This document shows positions 18,898 to 28,350 of a stretch of 64,000 nt of DNA, piece by piece (position 1 is the first letter of the stretch; every line of letters begins with the position of its first letter). Below the pieces are notes generated by a model. The model ran no database searches, was not told the origin of the DNA, and worked only from the letters and a program-made list of their open reading frames with translations. The DNA lies in the NCBI GenBank assembly GCA_026392045.1, contig JAPLCU010000020.1:1-64000 (forward strand), in the 5' to 3' direction. Source of the stretch: Armatimonadota bacterium. Lineage in GTDB: Bacteria > Armatimonadota > UBA5829. The translations under genes and the position numbers were made by a program.

Positions 18898-19665
18898 CTA
18901 GAGAATCCACCAGCGCATAATTTTGACTTTCATATTGAAGTATGGACGCTTGGAACCTGCTGTTGCTTTGTTGAGAACCACCTTGCCATCGTCGGGGTTC
19001 GCCTCAATCCATTGGGCATCGCCCATATAGATAAGCACATACGAGCCGCCCGCTACGGCAAGATCTCCTCGGTTCAGCCAAGAGTGATCGTACCCGGCCA
19101 GCTTGTCGACGGTGTCGACATACTTAGTGTAGCCGTATTTGCATGCTGCCATGTCGCTTGCGGACATATCCCTCCACCAGAACTGCCATAATCGCGGCCC
19201 CAGAAGGTAAGGGTTAAACTCCTTAATGCCTTCTTTTAGCATGCTTTGCCAAAGAGTTGCCCTTGCAAGCCCTGAGCAGTCGATGCCTATATGGGTCTCA
19301 CCATTCTCGGCATAACGAGCGCCTTTGAATGAATTGAGCTGCTTAAGATAATACTCCCGCAAAGCTGCTTCATTTGGCGGTTTATTGGCTAGTATGCTCC
19401 AGAGTATACCCAAACCCAGGATAAAAATTGTCGGATAGAGCAACTTCGGATAACTCTCAAACAATTTGATCAAATGGATCAGCCCGGTAACAATGCCCAC
19501 GACTAAAGTCGCTACAATTAGGGATCGGACATAAATATCCATCTGGGCTGTCCTGAGCGCCAGCGCAGTCGCAGCCAATAGCAGCCCAAATATCCACAGA
19601 AACACTCTTCTATAAGCAAATCTTGGTTCCTGTTCTTTTTCAATATGTAGTTTAGTGTTTTCCAT
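18898..19665 (-). CDS. Membrane-anchored NlpC/P60-like protein, catalytic His apparently replaced
   Basis: A 255-residue protein with three N-terminal membrane segments (about 20-100), then an NlpC/P60-like papain-fold domain. The catalytic Cys context is clear (GIDCSGLARATLW). The strand that normally carries the catalytic His (HVGIYLGDG in the family) reads SYVLIYMGDAQWIEA, with Tyr (TAT, one base from CAT) at the expected position. It may be a binding-only domain or use a shifted residue. It lies next to the SLBB export gene and may act on the cell wall. No strong ribosome site is seen. Confidence 0.65.
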   Translation of the reverse strand: MENTKLHIEKEQEPRFAYRRVFLWIFGLLLAATALALRTAQMDIYVRSLIVATLVVGIVTGLIHLIKLFESYPKLLYPTIFILGLGILWSILANKPPNEAALREYYLKQLNSFKGARYAENGETHIGIDCSGLARATLWQSMLKEGIKEFNPYLLGPRLWQFWWRDMSASDMAACKYGYTKYVDTVDKLAGYDHSWLNRGDLAVAGGSYVLIYMGDAQWIEANPDDGKVVLNKATAGSKRPYFNMKVKIMRWWIL

Positions 19666-19759
19666 TAATCATAAACGAGTATCCGCTCGCCATTATTCCC
19701 CCGCCGCAATTATAGTGAGTTTGCCGACTTAGTTATGGTCGGCGATCTGGCGTTTATTC

Positions 19760-22700
19760 TTAAAACTTAGTCAGAACAAAGGCAGCGCTCAAAACATCAG
19801 ATAGAATCTTAGTCACGCCTCCTACCTTTTCCAACTTATTGGTAATGTCCATTAGTCCTACGGTAGGAACAACGATTATGTCACCAGGCAAAATCATTTT
19901 TGCGGCTCTCATAGATAATGCATCACCATTTGTGCGCACCACTACTACATTCCTCCGGGAAGCTTCCTGGGAGAAACCGCCGGAACGTTCTATATAATAA
20001 TTGATATTATTTCCCGTTCCCGCTGCAAATGAATGCGGGTGCAGAACAGCCCCTATGACTGTCACGACATTTGTGACCTTCGGCACATATACTCTGTCGC
20101 CATCCCGCAAATTGATGTTGTCCGCCGACTTATTATCCTTGAGGGCCTGACCGAGATTCACGGAGATCCTGGCAATCCCTTCTTTGGATATCGGCATATC
20201 ATCTCGCGACTGCAGCGTGTAATCAGTTGCATAGGATGGCGTGTAATCAAGCTTGCCAGGTATTATCGGTTTCCCGTTATTATCGACCTGCAACCTGGAT
20301 CCCATTGCAGTTATTACATCCGGTTTTTCCACAGATGAATCTAACGCAGTCGAAATCACCACCTTGTCATTAGCATTATTCTTGGTGTCGGAAACCCTGC
20401 TTTCAGAGGTGTCACTGGATGTGTCCTGGATTTTGCTCGGAATCTGATCCATAGTAGTTTCCGTCGGTTTGGCAAGATCATCGCGCGTGTTTGTAACATT
20501 TTCAACCAACTGCGGCGGCAATGTAACGCCGGATTTAGCCAACTGCATCAGGAACTGCTTATCCGCAAACAATCTGGTCTTTCGGAAGATAGCGTCAGAA
20601 TCCTGGATCTGCTGCGGGTTCTCCACACCGCTTTTTCTTCTTAAGAACATCAAACCGTTCAGGTCGGCCGATTCCGTAAGCCCACCAGCACGATTTATCA
20701 CATCCGCCAGCTTTTCGGAGGGATTGGTAAGAACATAAGGGCCGGGATTGACCACTTCGCCTGTGAGGTATATCACCGATGGCGATCTCAAGCATACGTT
20801 GAGCGCCGGCACGGTGACCACATCTCTATCATTTAGCAAAACGTCAGCATCCTTGTTGATCACGCCATTACCCAACGGTATCTTTGTGATTTTACTGACT
20901 GATGAATTGCCGCCGTATGCAAGCTCCAATGTGGAAGCCGCCTCGGGCAATAGTCCGCCGGCAGCAAAAAGAAGATCGCTGACTTTCATTCCTTCAGACC
21001 GAATATAAGTGCCGGGCCTTTGAACAGCGCCTTCAATCTGCACCCTCTCATCGCGCCAAACTACTTCGTCATGAGTATAAACCATCAGACGGTCGCGATC
21101 TGATAGGATAATATTTGCCTCCGGATCACCATTGAGCGCGGCCTGCAGATTAACTCTGATGAGGCTGGGGTTCTCGCGGATGTCCAGCCTCATAAGATCG
21201 ATTCTCTCAAGATGGGCCGAGGGCAATACGCCGCCGGCTGCCGCAATCGCGTCACTAACTTTCATTCCGCTGCTTCTCTTGTATGTGCCAGGACGAGCAA
21301 CTGCGCCGGATATTGTCACCAGCTTCGGACGGAAGACCACCTGGTCCGGTTCATATATGAAAATGTTGTCCATATTTTGCAGGACGATATTGTCTTTGCC
21401 ATCATTTTTCAGGGCCTTGTCGAGATTGATGGAGATGATGCTAGCGCCATTCATCGAGTCATTTCTGATGATGTCTGCACGACCGCCATAGATCTCTTTA
21501 TCAACCACAAACCCTTGCGCCATCTTGACCAGGTCTGCCAGGCGCATATTCTCCTGGAAGCCATAAAGGCCAGGAGCTTTAACAGGGCCGCTGATGCTAA
21601 CCTGGCTCGTTTTGTCCGGCCGCACCAGACTAACCGTTATCTCGTCACCCGGCTGGATTGCAAAACCGATCTTGCCATCTGCAACGTTCAGAGTCTCGCT
21701 CAAGAGCACCTTATATTCGTTGTTGACCACTCGTTCAACCTGCACTGCCTGCAGAAAACCGCCTGATTTAGCTCCACCAGCCATTTTCAAAATGTTACCC
21801 AGCGTCACAGGGAATGTCGGTTCATAACGGCCAGGTCTTACTACTTCTCCGCTGACAACCACCGTCTGCCCAACAGACGGCACAAACACAAGATCGCCAT
21901 CCTTCAACGGCAAATCCTGCTTCTTGTTGCCATTGAGGAAGAAATCATAGAGATCAATGGTGCGTTTTGGCCCATTGTCGCTAACAAGGCTCACTCGGCG
22001 GAAGCTGGCGGAATTGATGGGGCCGCCCGCTGCATATAATGCGTTCAAAACAGTGGAAATGCCGCTGAGGGTGTATGTTCCGGGGTGAGATACTTCACCG
22101 GACACCTGCACCCTGATGGCAGCCATAGCCGAAACACTGACTTGGACCCTAAGCTGCTTGAACTTGCTGTTTAATTTTTGGGTGAGGATTTTCCCAAGCT
22201 GCGATGCCGTCTTACCGGTGGCAGCGGTCTTTCCAATCCCAGACAATGCGATGCACCCGGTGTCATCCACCGCTAGAATATATTCGTCCTTAGCTCCAAG
22301 TTGGCTGAAAATACTCACGCTCAGTTTGTCCCCGATGCGAATGCAGTAGTTTTCCGGAACAGGCCTCTTGTCCTGGGCTTCAGCAGATGTAGCGCCCTCG
22401 AAAAAGCTCATTCCAAATACTTTGCTGCCGCTGTCCCAACGCTGCTCGATCATTGAGAACAACACTTTGATTGCGAAGATCCAATCCGACAATTCAGACC
22501 ACTGTTCTTGCGCTAAAGGTGAAAGACCGGTTGGGCTTATCTTTTGCAGATTGGTGTCGGCGAGGTCCAGGTCGCGTTTGAGCTGAAGCATATCCTGCGC
22601 GCTTGGTGCGGTTACCAACTTGCGCAGCTCGTTGATCCGTTTTTCGATGTGCGTCACCGAAGATTTAACGTTGAAAAGGCTCTTTTGAAAATCCCCTTCA

Positions 22701-22924
22701 ACTTTCATCTGCTGTTCAGCCAATGTGGGTTCTGGCATAGCCCCATTATTTGTATTCAAATCCTCAGCGTTGGCAACGTCGCTAGCATTTGTTTTCAAAG
22801 CCCCGCTCAACGGATTTGCACTGGTGGGATTTCCATTTGGGATGAGGCCTGGCCCGGCAGCCGAAACCGATATCGCACAGATAATCAGAACAATAAATGG
22901 GATAGTAGTTTTAATGAGTCTCAT
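19760..22924 (-). CDS. Giant polysaccharide export protein with seven SLBB domains (Wza family)
   Basis: A 1054-residue exported protein. It has a signal peptide, a helical stretch, a Poly_export domain (ENYCIRIGDKLSVSIF...), and then seven SLBB-type repeats recognisable by (V/I)xGxVxxPGxY: VSGEVSHPGTY, VSGEVVRPGRY, ISGPVKAPGLY, ISGAVARPGTY, IEGAVQRPGTY, LTGEVVNPGPY and IGAVLHPHSF. Wza itself has two SLBB domains in about 380 residues, so this protein is far larger. It should form the outer export channel for an exopolysaccharide. No Wzc or polymerase gene is adjacent. A perfect consensus promoter lies about 100 bases upstream. Confidence 0.88.
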   Translation of the reverse strand: MRLIKTTIPFIVLIICAISVSAAGPGLIPNGNPTSANPLSGALKTNASDVANAEDLNTNNGAMPEPTLAEQQMKVEGDFQKSLFNVKSSVTHIEKRINELRKLVTAPSAQDMLQLKRDLDLADTNLQKISPTGLSPLAQEQWSELSDWIFAIKVLFSMIEQRWDSGSKVFGMSFFEGATSAEAQDKRPVPENYCIRIGDKLSVSIFSQLGAKDEYILAVDDTGCIALSGIGKTAATGKTASQLGKILTQKLNSKFKQLRVQVSVSAMAAIRVQVSGEVSHPGTYTLSGISTVLNALYAAGGPINSASFRRVSLVSDNGPKRTIDLYDFFLNGNKKQDLPLKDGDLVFVPSVGQTVVVSGEVVRPGRYEPTFPVTLGNILKMAGGAKSGGFLQAVQVERVVNNEYKVLLSETLNVADGKIGFAIQPGDEITVSLVRPDKTSQVSISGPVKAPGLYGFQENMRLADLVKMAQGFVVDKEIYGGRADIIRNDSMNGASIISINLDKALKNDGKDNIVLQNMDNIFIYEPDQVVFRPKLVTISGAVARPGTYKRSSGMKVSDAIAAAGGVLPSAHLERIDLMRLDIRENPSLIRVNLQAALNGDPEANIILSDRDRLMVYTHDEVVWRDERVQIEGAVQRPGTYIRSEGMKVSDLLFAAGGLLPEAASTLELAYGGNSSVSKITKIPLGNGVINKDADVLLNDRDVVTVPALNVCLRSPSVIYLTGEVVNPGPYVLTNPSEKLADVINRAGGLTESADLNGLMFLRRKSGVENPQQIQDSDAIFRKTRLFADKQFLMQLAKSGVTLPPQLVENVTNTRDDLAKPTETTMDQIPSKIQDTSSDTSESRVSDTKNNANDKVVISTALDSSVEKPDVITAMGSRLQVDNNGKPIIPGKLDYTPSYATDYTLQSRDDMPISKEGIARISVNLGQALKDNKSADNINLRDGDRVYVPKVTNVVTVIGAVLHPHSFAAGTGNNINYYIERSGGFSQEASRRNVVVVRTNGDALSMRAAKMILPGDIIVVPTVGLMDITNKLEKVGGVTKILSDVLSAAFVLTKF

Positions 22925-23424
22925 GATATTAACACCAATTCTTAAGAAGTTTTTTCCGCCTGGCTAATCTCTCAATCGGCAAAACTTAGCGATTCGAGCA
23001 AACAAAGACAAGACAAGCTATGGCTGATTATACGAATGGTCTAGTTAATTGTCAAGCGGTAAGTTCACTCTCGTGTCAAGACCAGGGGCAGAGGCGGTTG
23101 CGTTAGGGCAATTTTTACCGCTGTTGCTTAGTATTATTCTGCACAAAAAAAGCAGCATCGAGAAATACTAGGCTGCGAGGTGACAACTATCGATCTTTGG
23201 CTGTATAAACTAAAGTCTATCATGCTTTCAGCAAAGCATGGCCAGGCGTTTTGTGCTCAGATAGGGTTTTTGCGACCCACAGCCGCTTTCTCCTTATTAG
23301 ATTTACCGGTATTTTTACCGGGTAAGCTTGCTGGGGTTATAACGTCTTAAGTTGTTATGCGGCCTGTGCGGGTTGTGATATACTACCATCACTAATTCAA
23401 TGCCTGGTCGGCGGGAGGTTTGCT
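22925..23424. other. 500-bp divergent intergenic region
   Basis: Lies between the minus-strand export gene and the plus-strand secreted unknown. It contains the consensus minus-strand promoter at 23027-23055 and an AT-rich leader of about 100 nt. A TATACT at about 23380 could be the -10 of the plus-strand gene, without a clear -35. A small imperfect hairpin (ACCGGTA...TACCGGGT) lies near 23310. No small ORF with a ribosome site was recognised. Confidence 0.5.
23027..23055 (-). promoter_or_regulatory. Perfect consensus sigma70 promoter for the SLBB export gene
   Basis: Minus strand: TTGACA (23055-23050), a 17-bp spacer and TATAAT (23032-23027). Both hexamers match consensus exactly. The leader is about 100 nt. 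It predicts strong, housekeeping-type transcription of the export gene unless a repressor acts. Confidence 0.85.
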
Positions 23425-25233
23425 ATGCGTTCACTTACATATTTTGCGGCGGCGATGATACTGCTTTGCTCTATTTCGGCGCAAGCAAGAGAGGTCAGCC
23501 TGGATCGAATTCTTGGAGAACATAGAATTACCGTGGTCACCACAGAAAAACCTGAGTCCATCTATAGAAACCTTTTGGATATGGGTGTGAGAAACCCTGT
23601 CACAACCACTACCACAGAGCTTATGATAAACAAGAGGAATTTGAAGGACAAAGATAGCCTGCTTTTTATTATGGATAGAAAGAAAGCGAGGCGGATGATT
23701 GATTTGGAAGAGAATTTGCTGCCGTGCCGTACGGCAGCGATCGACCCAAACGAAGTCATCCTCTTCGCCGCCAAAGCCTTGGGCAGAAACGGTTGGGATA
23801 TCTTAATCAGCGCGCCCAATGAGAAATGGCTTAAATGGGAACTGGAACGCCTCTCAAAATCCAACCTGAGCATGCTTGCGTTGCAGGAACGAGGGACGAT
23901 TCTGGAAAGGTTCAGAGTCAAGCGGCTCTGCGTGATATCCAATGAAGAAAAGCAGGTTGCCGCCGATTGGGTCGCCCCTCAGAATCAGCCGGGGCGTGAT
24001 GCCATCGATTGGGACTTTTACCCTATTGATCAATGGAATGGCGCAGCGGATGGCGGAACCGACCTGATGTTTATTATCAATAGCGAGACTCTGACCGCTA
24101 AGGAAAAGAAATCAATGCTTGTGTATCTGCCAACAACCACACAGGAGTGGCTGGCCGACAGCGCAAGTAAGCAAGAAAACTCGGCAGGCAAACAGACAAC
24201 AACCAGCGCCGAAAATGCAACAAGCAATGTTTTCGCAGTGGCCGCCCCAAGCGCGCGGCATTTGCGGCTGGCTTTGAGCAAATACGCGGCATTGGAGTAT
24301 ATCCCGGAAGCGCTCGAACGCACGACACTAACTGACCTTAGAGGATATGGCAAGATGGTTGTGATCGCCCGAAGCGCCCTGCGGAATAACGATTCCGAGA
24401 ATAAGATTCTGGATGATCTTGCAGGCAGCCTTACCAGCGTGATGTCTTCAAGAACAGGTTTCAAGTGCATCAGCCGTCAGGATCTCAAGGAACTCGCTTT
24501 GGAAACATATCTCAACAATTTGCCCAACGAAAACAGCTCGGCCGACCTTCGCGGGAAGCTGGAAAATGCGACTGCTGTTGCGGTTATCGACTTGGCAGAT
24601 GTGAATGCTCAAACAAGCTATACGGCCAATGCTCCGCAATGCAAAACTGCAGTCCTGCCGGCTTTTAGCGAGTCGAAACCAAGCCCGCCGCATGAGCCGA
24701 ACCCAGATGATAAGCCGCTGTTTTGCGCTCATACCTATGACGAGGTCAACGGCAGCCGCGCGAACGATCCGCATTATATCCGAGATCATAACGAATATCA
24801 TAATGAAAAATTGCCCAATTATCATAGAGAATTGCGGCGCTGGGAGGAACGTTCTCAGGACTACGAGCGAACGCGACGCGATCATGACATGGAATGGATC
24901 GTCTCAATCACTAAGACCCAGCAAGCAAAAGTGACCGGTAACTTGCGAATATATGATCTGTCCAGCGGCGAGGTGGAGCAGGTGGGCAAAGTAGTGTTTT
25001 CCTGCCCGGTCACCGGCAGCGGCGCCAAAGACAGCCTCGATCAGGAGGACAGAGTGGTCGTGCGCGGCGAAGAAAACCGACCGCAAAGCCTCATTCCGCC
25101 AGACTCCACCAAAAGCGTGTCGGATCAGGTAGTGATCAACGATGCGCTGCGGGAAGCATGCACCGCTGCAGTTAATGAGCTTATGAAAAATGCGCTGCTG
25201 CCGATAGATATTGTTTCAAATGCTGTGAACTAG
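23425..25233 (+). CDS. Secreted protein of unknown function
   Basis: A 602-residue protein with a clear signal peptide ending near ISAQA-RE. I do not recognise the family. The N-terminal 230 residues look alpha/beta. A Ser/Thr/Asn-rich linker follows (about 240-275). The next segment (about 300-400, KMVVIARSALRNND...) could be a nucleotide- or CsgG-like fold, but that is a guess. Residues 425-490 are rich in His, Glu, Tyr and Arg and probably helical. GGGAGG six bases before the ATG supports the start. The gene stands alone between the export gene and cinA. Confidence 0.75.
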   Translation: MRSLTYFAAAMILLCSISAQAREVSLDRILGEHRITVVTTEKPESIYRNLLDMGVRNPVTTTTTELMINKRNLKDKDSLLFIMDRKKARRMIDLEENLLPCRTAAIDPNEVILFAAKALGRNGWDILISAPNEKWLKWELERLSKSNLSMLALQERGTILERFRVKRLCVISNEEKQVAADWVAPQNQPGRDAIDWDFYPIDQWNGAADGGTDLMFIINSETLTAKEKKSMLVYLPTTTQEWLADSASKQENSAGKQTTTSAENATSNVFAVAAPSARHLRLALSKYAALEYIPEALERTTLTDLRGYGKMVVIARSALRNNDSENKILDDLAGSLTSVMSSRTGFKCISRQDLKELALETYLNNLPNENSSADLRGKLENATAVAVIDLADVNAQTSYTANAPQCKTAVLPAFSESKPSPPHEPNPDDKPLFCAHTYDEVNGSRANDPHYIRDHNEYHNEKLPNYHRELRRWEERSQDYERTRRDHDMEWIVSITKTQQAKVTGNLRIYDLSSGEVEQVGKVVFSCPVTGSGAKDSLDQEDRVVVRGEENRPQSLIPPDSTKSVSDQVVINDALREACTAAVNELMKNALLPIDIVSNAVN

Positions 25234-25328
25234 AAAATCATGCCGCGTGCGGCGATAGCGAGAACCTGAGTATAAGATCACATTCTGATTATTCATGTGT
25301 TTGTCCTGAAGCTGCTCTAATATCTTCC

Positions 25329-25358
25329 TTGCCCCAGTCCAATAGTATGAGTTATAAT
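25329..25358 (+). promoter_or_regulatory. Promoter for the cinA-thpR-recA-recX cluster
   Basis: TTGCCC (25329-25334), an 18-bp spacer and a perfect TATAAT (25353-25358), ending 26 bases before the cinA GTG. No SOS box was recognised next to it, although recA lies downstream. Confidence 0.6.
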
Positions 25359-25384
25359 ATATCTGGTCAAATGGAGGGCAGATA

Positions 25385-26626
25385 GTGCGCGCTGAAATAG
25401 TCTCGGTTGGGACAGAATTGCTTCTTGGGCAGATTGTAGATACAGATGCTGCGTATTTGTCTAAATTGCTTCCCGATCTGGGGATCGATATGCACTATCG
25501 TGTTACCGTTGGGGATAATACCGGTCGGTTGGCGGATGCTATTCGGCAGGCGCTGGGGCGGGCTGATATTGTTTTTACTATCGGGGGGCTTGGGCCTACT
25601 CAGGACGATTTGACCAAGGAAACCGTCGCGCAGGTTGTTGGCGATGAGATGGTGCTTCATGAAGAAGCTGCCGAGCATTTGAGATCGTTTTTTGCCTCAC
25701 GGGGCATGGATATGCCGGAATCTAACCTTAAGCAGGCTATGATTCCTGTGAGGGGACGGGTATTGGAAAACCCGCTGGGGACAGCTCCCGGCGCGGCGTT
25801 TGAAACCGAGGACGGCAAGGTGGTAATTGTTTTGCCGGGGCCGCCGCGAGAGCTCGTTCCGATGGTCAAAGAACGCGTGATTCCTTACCTAAAAGAGCGT
25901 ATTGGAGAAAATACTTGCATTATTCGCTCCAGAATGCTGAAAATAGCAGGTATTGGCGAATCCAGTGTTGAAGATAAAGTTAAGCGCCTGTTAAGCAGCG
26001 CCAATCCCACGGTGGCTCCTTATGCCAGTTTGGGAGAGGTTCATCTGAGAATTACAGCTAAAGCCGATAGCGCGGCTGAAGCGGATATGCTCATTGATGA
26101 GATGGATCGAAAGGTGGTTGGGGCGCTTGGGGAGAAAGTCGTTTTCGGAAGAAACGATGATACCCTTGAGAGTGTGGTTGTAAAATCACTTGTAGCACGT
26201 GGGCTGACGCTTGCGATAGCGGAAAGCTGCACGGGCGGGCTTATAGCCAATCGAATTACGGATGTGCCGGGTTGCTCGGAGACGTTCCTTGCTGGAGTCG
26301 TTAGTTATAGCAATAATGCTAAAGCGAGGCTCTTGGAAGTTTGCGAGCAGTTAATCTCTGAACATGGCGCGGTAAGCGTTGAGGTTGCCGCAGCTATGGC
26401 CGAAGGTGCCAGAAGGGCTTCTGGAGCCGATATTGGCGTTTCCACAACAGGAATCGCCGGGCCGGGGGGCGAAACGCCCACGAAACCGGTGGGGCTCGTA
26501 TATATTGCCCTGAGTAATGATGAGGGAACTGTTACTGAGAAGTTTCAGTTTGCCGGCACTCGGATGGACATTAAACAGAGGGCATCGCAGGCTGCGCTGG
26601 ATATGCTCAGGATGCACCTGCTCTAA
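25385..26626 (+). CDS. cinA: CinA family competence/damage-inducible protein (nicotinamide-nucleotide amidase)
   Basis: 413 residues, normal for two-domain CinA. The N-terminal MoCF-like domain (EIVSVGTELLLGQIVDTDAAY, GGLGPTQDD) acts as an ADP-ribose pyrophosphatase in characterised members. The C-terminal domain (LAIAESCTGGLIANRITDVPG, STTGIAGPGG) is the NMN deamidase PncC. It recycles damaged pyridine nucleotides. The GTG start has GGAGGG six bases upstream. It heads a cinA-thpR-recA-recX-rny gene order that recurs in many bacteria. Confidence 0.96.
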   Translation: MRAEIVSVGTELLLGQIVDTDAAYLSKLLPDLGIDMHYRVTVGDNTGRLADAIRQALGRADIVFTIGGLGPTQDDLTKETVAQVVGDEMVLHEEAAEHLRSFFASRGMDMPESNLKQAMIPVRGRVLENPLGTAPGAAFETEDGKVVIVLPGPPRELVPMVKERVIPYLKERIGENTCIIRSRMLKIAGIGESSVEDKVKRLLSSANPTVAPYASLGEVHLRITAKADSAAEADMLIDEMDRKVVGALGEKVVFGRNDDTLESVVVKSLVARGLTLAIAESCTGGLIANRITDVPGCSETFLAGVVSYSNNAKARLLEVCEQLISEHGAVSVEVAAAMAEGARRASGADIGVSTTGIAGPGGETPTKPVGLVYIALSNDEGTVTEKFQFAGTRMDIKQRASQAALDMLRMHLL

Positions 26627-27246
26627 TGCTTTTCGCTGCGCGGAAATTGCGCGGCTTTGATACTCCGACACAAAATACCATGATGGTTATCCGCACATTC
26701 GTAGCAATCTTGATTGCTCCGGACCTTAAAGCGAAAATCGCTGAGGTTCAGGATCAGGTCAAGATGCTCGCCCCGGACGTGAAATGGGTTGCGCCCGAGT
26801 GTTTTCACGTCACTCTCAAATTTCTTGGTGATATCCGCGAGGACGCCCTTACACAGATATTTTCGGCTGTGAATGAGGCGGCTGCGCAGCTTGAGCCGTT
26901 CGACATCTCGTTTTCGGGGCTTGGGGCGTTCCCCAACCCGTCGCGAGCCAGAGTAATTTGGGTCAGTATAGACGAAGGCAAAGAGCAGATGCGCAAGCTC
27001 GCTGAGGCGGTGGATGCCGCTCTCGCAAAGGTGGGTTATGCAAAGGAAGAAAAAGCTTTCAAGGCGCATGTTACCATTGGAAGAGTTAAAGATAACAAGG
27101 GCCTGGGTGGATTTGCCCGTGGGATAGATAAAATAGATGCGAAGGATTTTGGCAGGATGCGGGTCACAGGCATCGCGGTGATGCAGAGCGAACTTCAGAA
27201 AACAGGCCCGGTTTATTCGCAGATGAGCGAAAGTAAATTATTCTAA
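26626..27246 (+). CDS. thpR: RNA 2',3'-cyclic phosphodiesterase
   Basis: A 2H-family phosphoesterase. The two catalytic HxT motifs are FHVTLKFLG and AHVTIGRVK. Members open 2',3'-cyclic phosphate RNA ends. The ATG at 26626 overlaps the cinA stop (TAATG), which would couple translation. The first 18 residues are not family-like, so the ATG pair at 26680/26683 ([10 protein letters not shown]) may be the real start. It sits between cinA and recA as in many genomes. Confidence 0.92.
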   Translation: MLFAARKLRGFDTPTQNTMMVIRTFVAILIAPDLKAKIAEVQDQVKMLAPDVKWVAPECFHVTLKFLGDIREDALTQIFSAVNEAAAQLEPFDISFSGLGAFPNPSRARVIWVSIDEGKEQMRKLAEAVDAALAKVGYAKEEKAFKAHVTIGRVKDNKGLGGFARGIDKIDAKDFGRMRVTGIAVMQSELQKTGPVYSQMSESKLF

Positions 27247-27277
27247 GCAAACTACAGAGACTAGGAAGGAATTTCTT

Positions 27278-28300
27278 ATGGACAAGGAAAAAGCGCTGGA
27301 AATGGCGTTGGCGCAGATTGAAAAGCAGTTTGGACGCGGATCGGTTATTCGTTTAGGTGAGAAGCCGCGGGCTGATGTTGCAGTTATCTCCACTGGTTCC
27401 ATCGCGCTGGATATCGCGCTGGGAGTCGGAGGGGTTCCGCGCGGAAGAATCACTGAGATTTACGGTCAGGAATCTTCCGGTAAGACCACGCTGGCCTATC
27501 ATATTGTTGCTGAGGCTCAAAAGGCTGGCGGCATAGCTGCATTTGTGGATGCTGAGCACTCGGTTGATGCCGCTTACGCGGCTGCTTTAGGCGTTGACGT
27601 GGACGCTCTGCTTGTTTCACAGCCTAATACGGGTGAAGAGGCTTTGGAAATAATGGATGCTCTCATACGAAGCGGCGCTGTGGATGTGGTTGTGCTGGAC
27701 TCGGTGGCGGCGCTTGTGCCAAAGGCCGAGATCGAGGGTGACATGGGCGACTCGCACATGGGCTTGCAGGCCAGACTTATGAGCCAGGCTATGCGTAAGA
27801 TCGGTGGGTCGGTTTCCAAATCCAACACTGCAGCGGTTTTTATAAATCAGATTCGTGAGAAGATTGGGGTTATGTTCGGCAATCCCGAGACCACCCCAGG
27901 CGGGCGGGCGCTAAAGTTCTGGGCGAGCCAGCGTTTGGAAGTAAGACGGATCGAAACCCTCAAGCAGGGCAGTGAGGCCGTCGGAAACCGCGTGAAAGTA
28001 AAAGTTGCAAAGAATAAGGTGGCTCCGCCTTTCAAGGCAGCCGAGTTCGATATTATGTTTGGCAAGGGAATCTCCAGAAGCGGCGGCGTGCTTGATATCG
28101 CTGCCGATCTCGGTTTTGTGACCAAAACCGGCACGTGGTTTACTTATGGTGAGAACAGGCTTGGGCAGGGTAGAGAAAACGCCAAGGAGTTCCTTGAAAG
28201 CAATCCTCACCTGATGGACGAGCTGGAGGCTAAGATCAGAGCTGGCGCGGAACCCAAGAAAGCGGAAGATAATAAAGCCGCCGTTGCTGCGTCTAAGTAG
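27278..28300 (+). CDS. recA: Recombinase RecA
   Basis: 340 residues; strand exchange and LexA co-protease activity. Landmarks are [10 protein letters not shown], Walker [15 protein letters not shown] (usually GPESSGKTT), FVDAEHSVD, the L1/L2 regions, and [21 protein letters not shown]. The start has AGGAAGGA seven bases upstream. The C-terminus is short and charged. recX follows by 50 bases, with a heptamer array between them. Confidence 0.98.
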   Translation: MDKEKALEMALAQIEKQFGRGSVIRLGEKPRADVAVISTGSIALDIALGVGGVPRGRITEIYGQESSGKTTLAYHIVAEAQKAGGIAAFVDAEHSVDAAYAAALGVDVDALLVSQPNTGEEALEIMDALIRSGAVDVVVLDSVAALVPKAEIEGDMGDSHMGLQARLMSQAMRKIGGSVSKSNTAAVFINQIREKIGVMFGNPETTPGGRALKFWASQRLEVRRIETLKQGSEAVGNRVKVKVAKNKVAPPFKAAEFDIMFGKGISRSGGVLDIAADLGFVTKTGTWFTYGENRLGQGRENAKEFLESNPHLMDELEAKIRAGAEPKKAEDNKAAVAASK

Positions 28301-28312
28301 CATTTACCTTAT

Positions 28313-28349
28313 CACTTAGAACTTAATACTTATAACTTATAACTATTAG
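28313..28349. repeat. Heptamer tandem array between recA and recX
   Basis: Units of seven: CACTTAG, AACTTAA, TACTTAT, AACTTAT, AACTATT. The array ends directly before the recX ATG and occupies the place where a Shine-Dalgarno would be. Confidence 0.7.
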
Positions 28350-28350
28350 A

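Noticed and set aside
22925-23030. c-di-GMP or other riboswitch in the leader of the SLBB export gene
   Set aside because: A leader of about 100 nt exists, but I could not match conserved riboswitch nucleotides.
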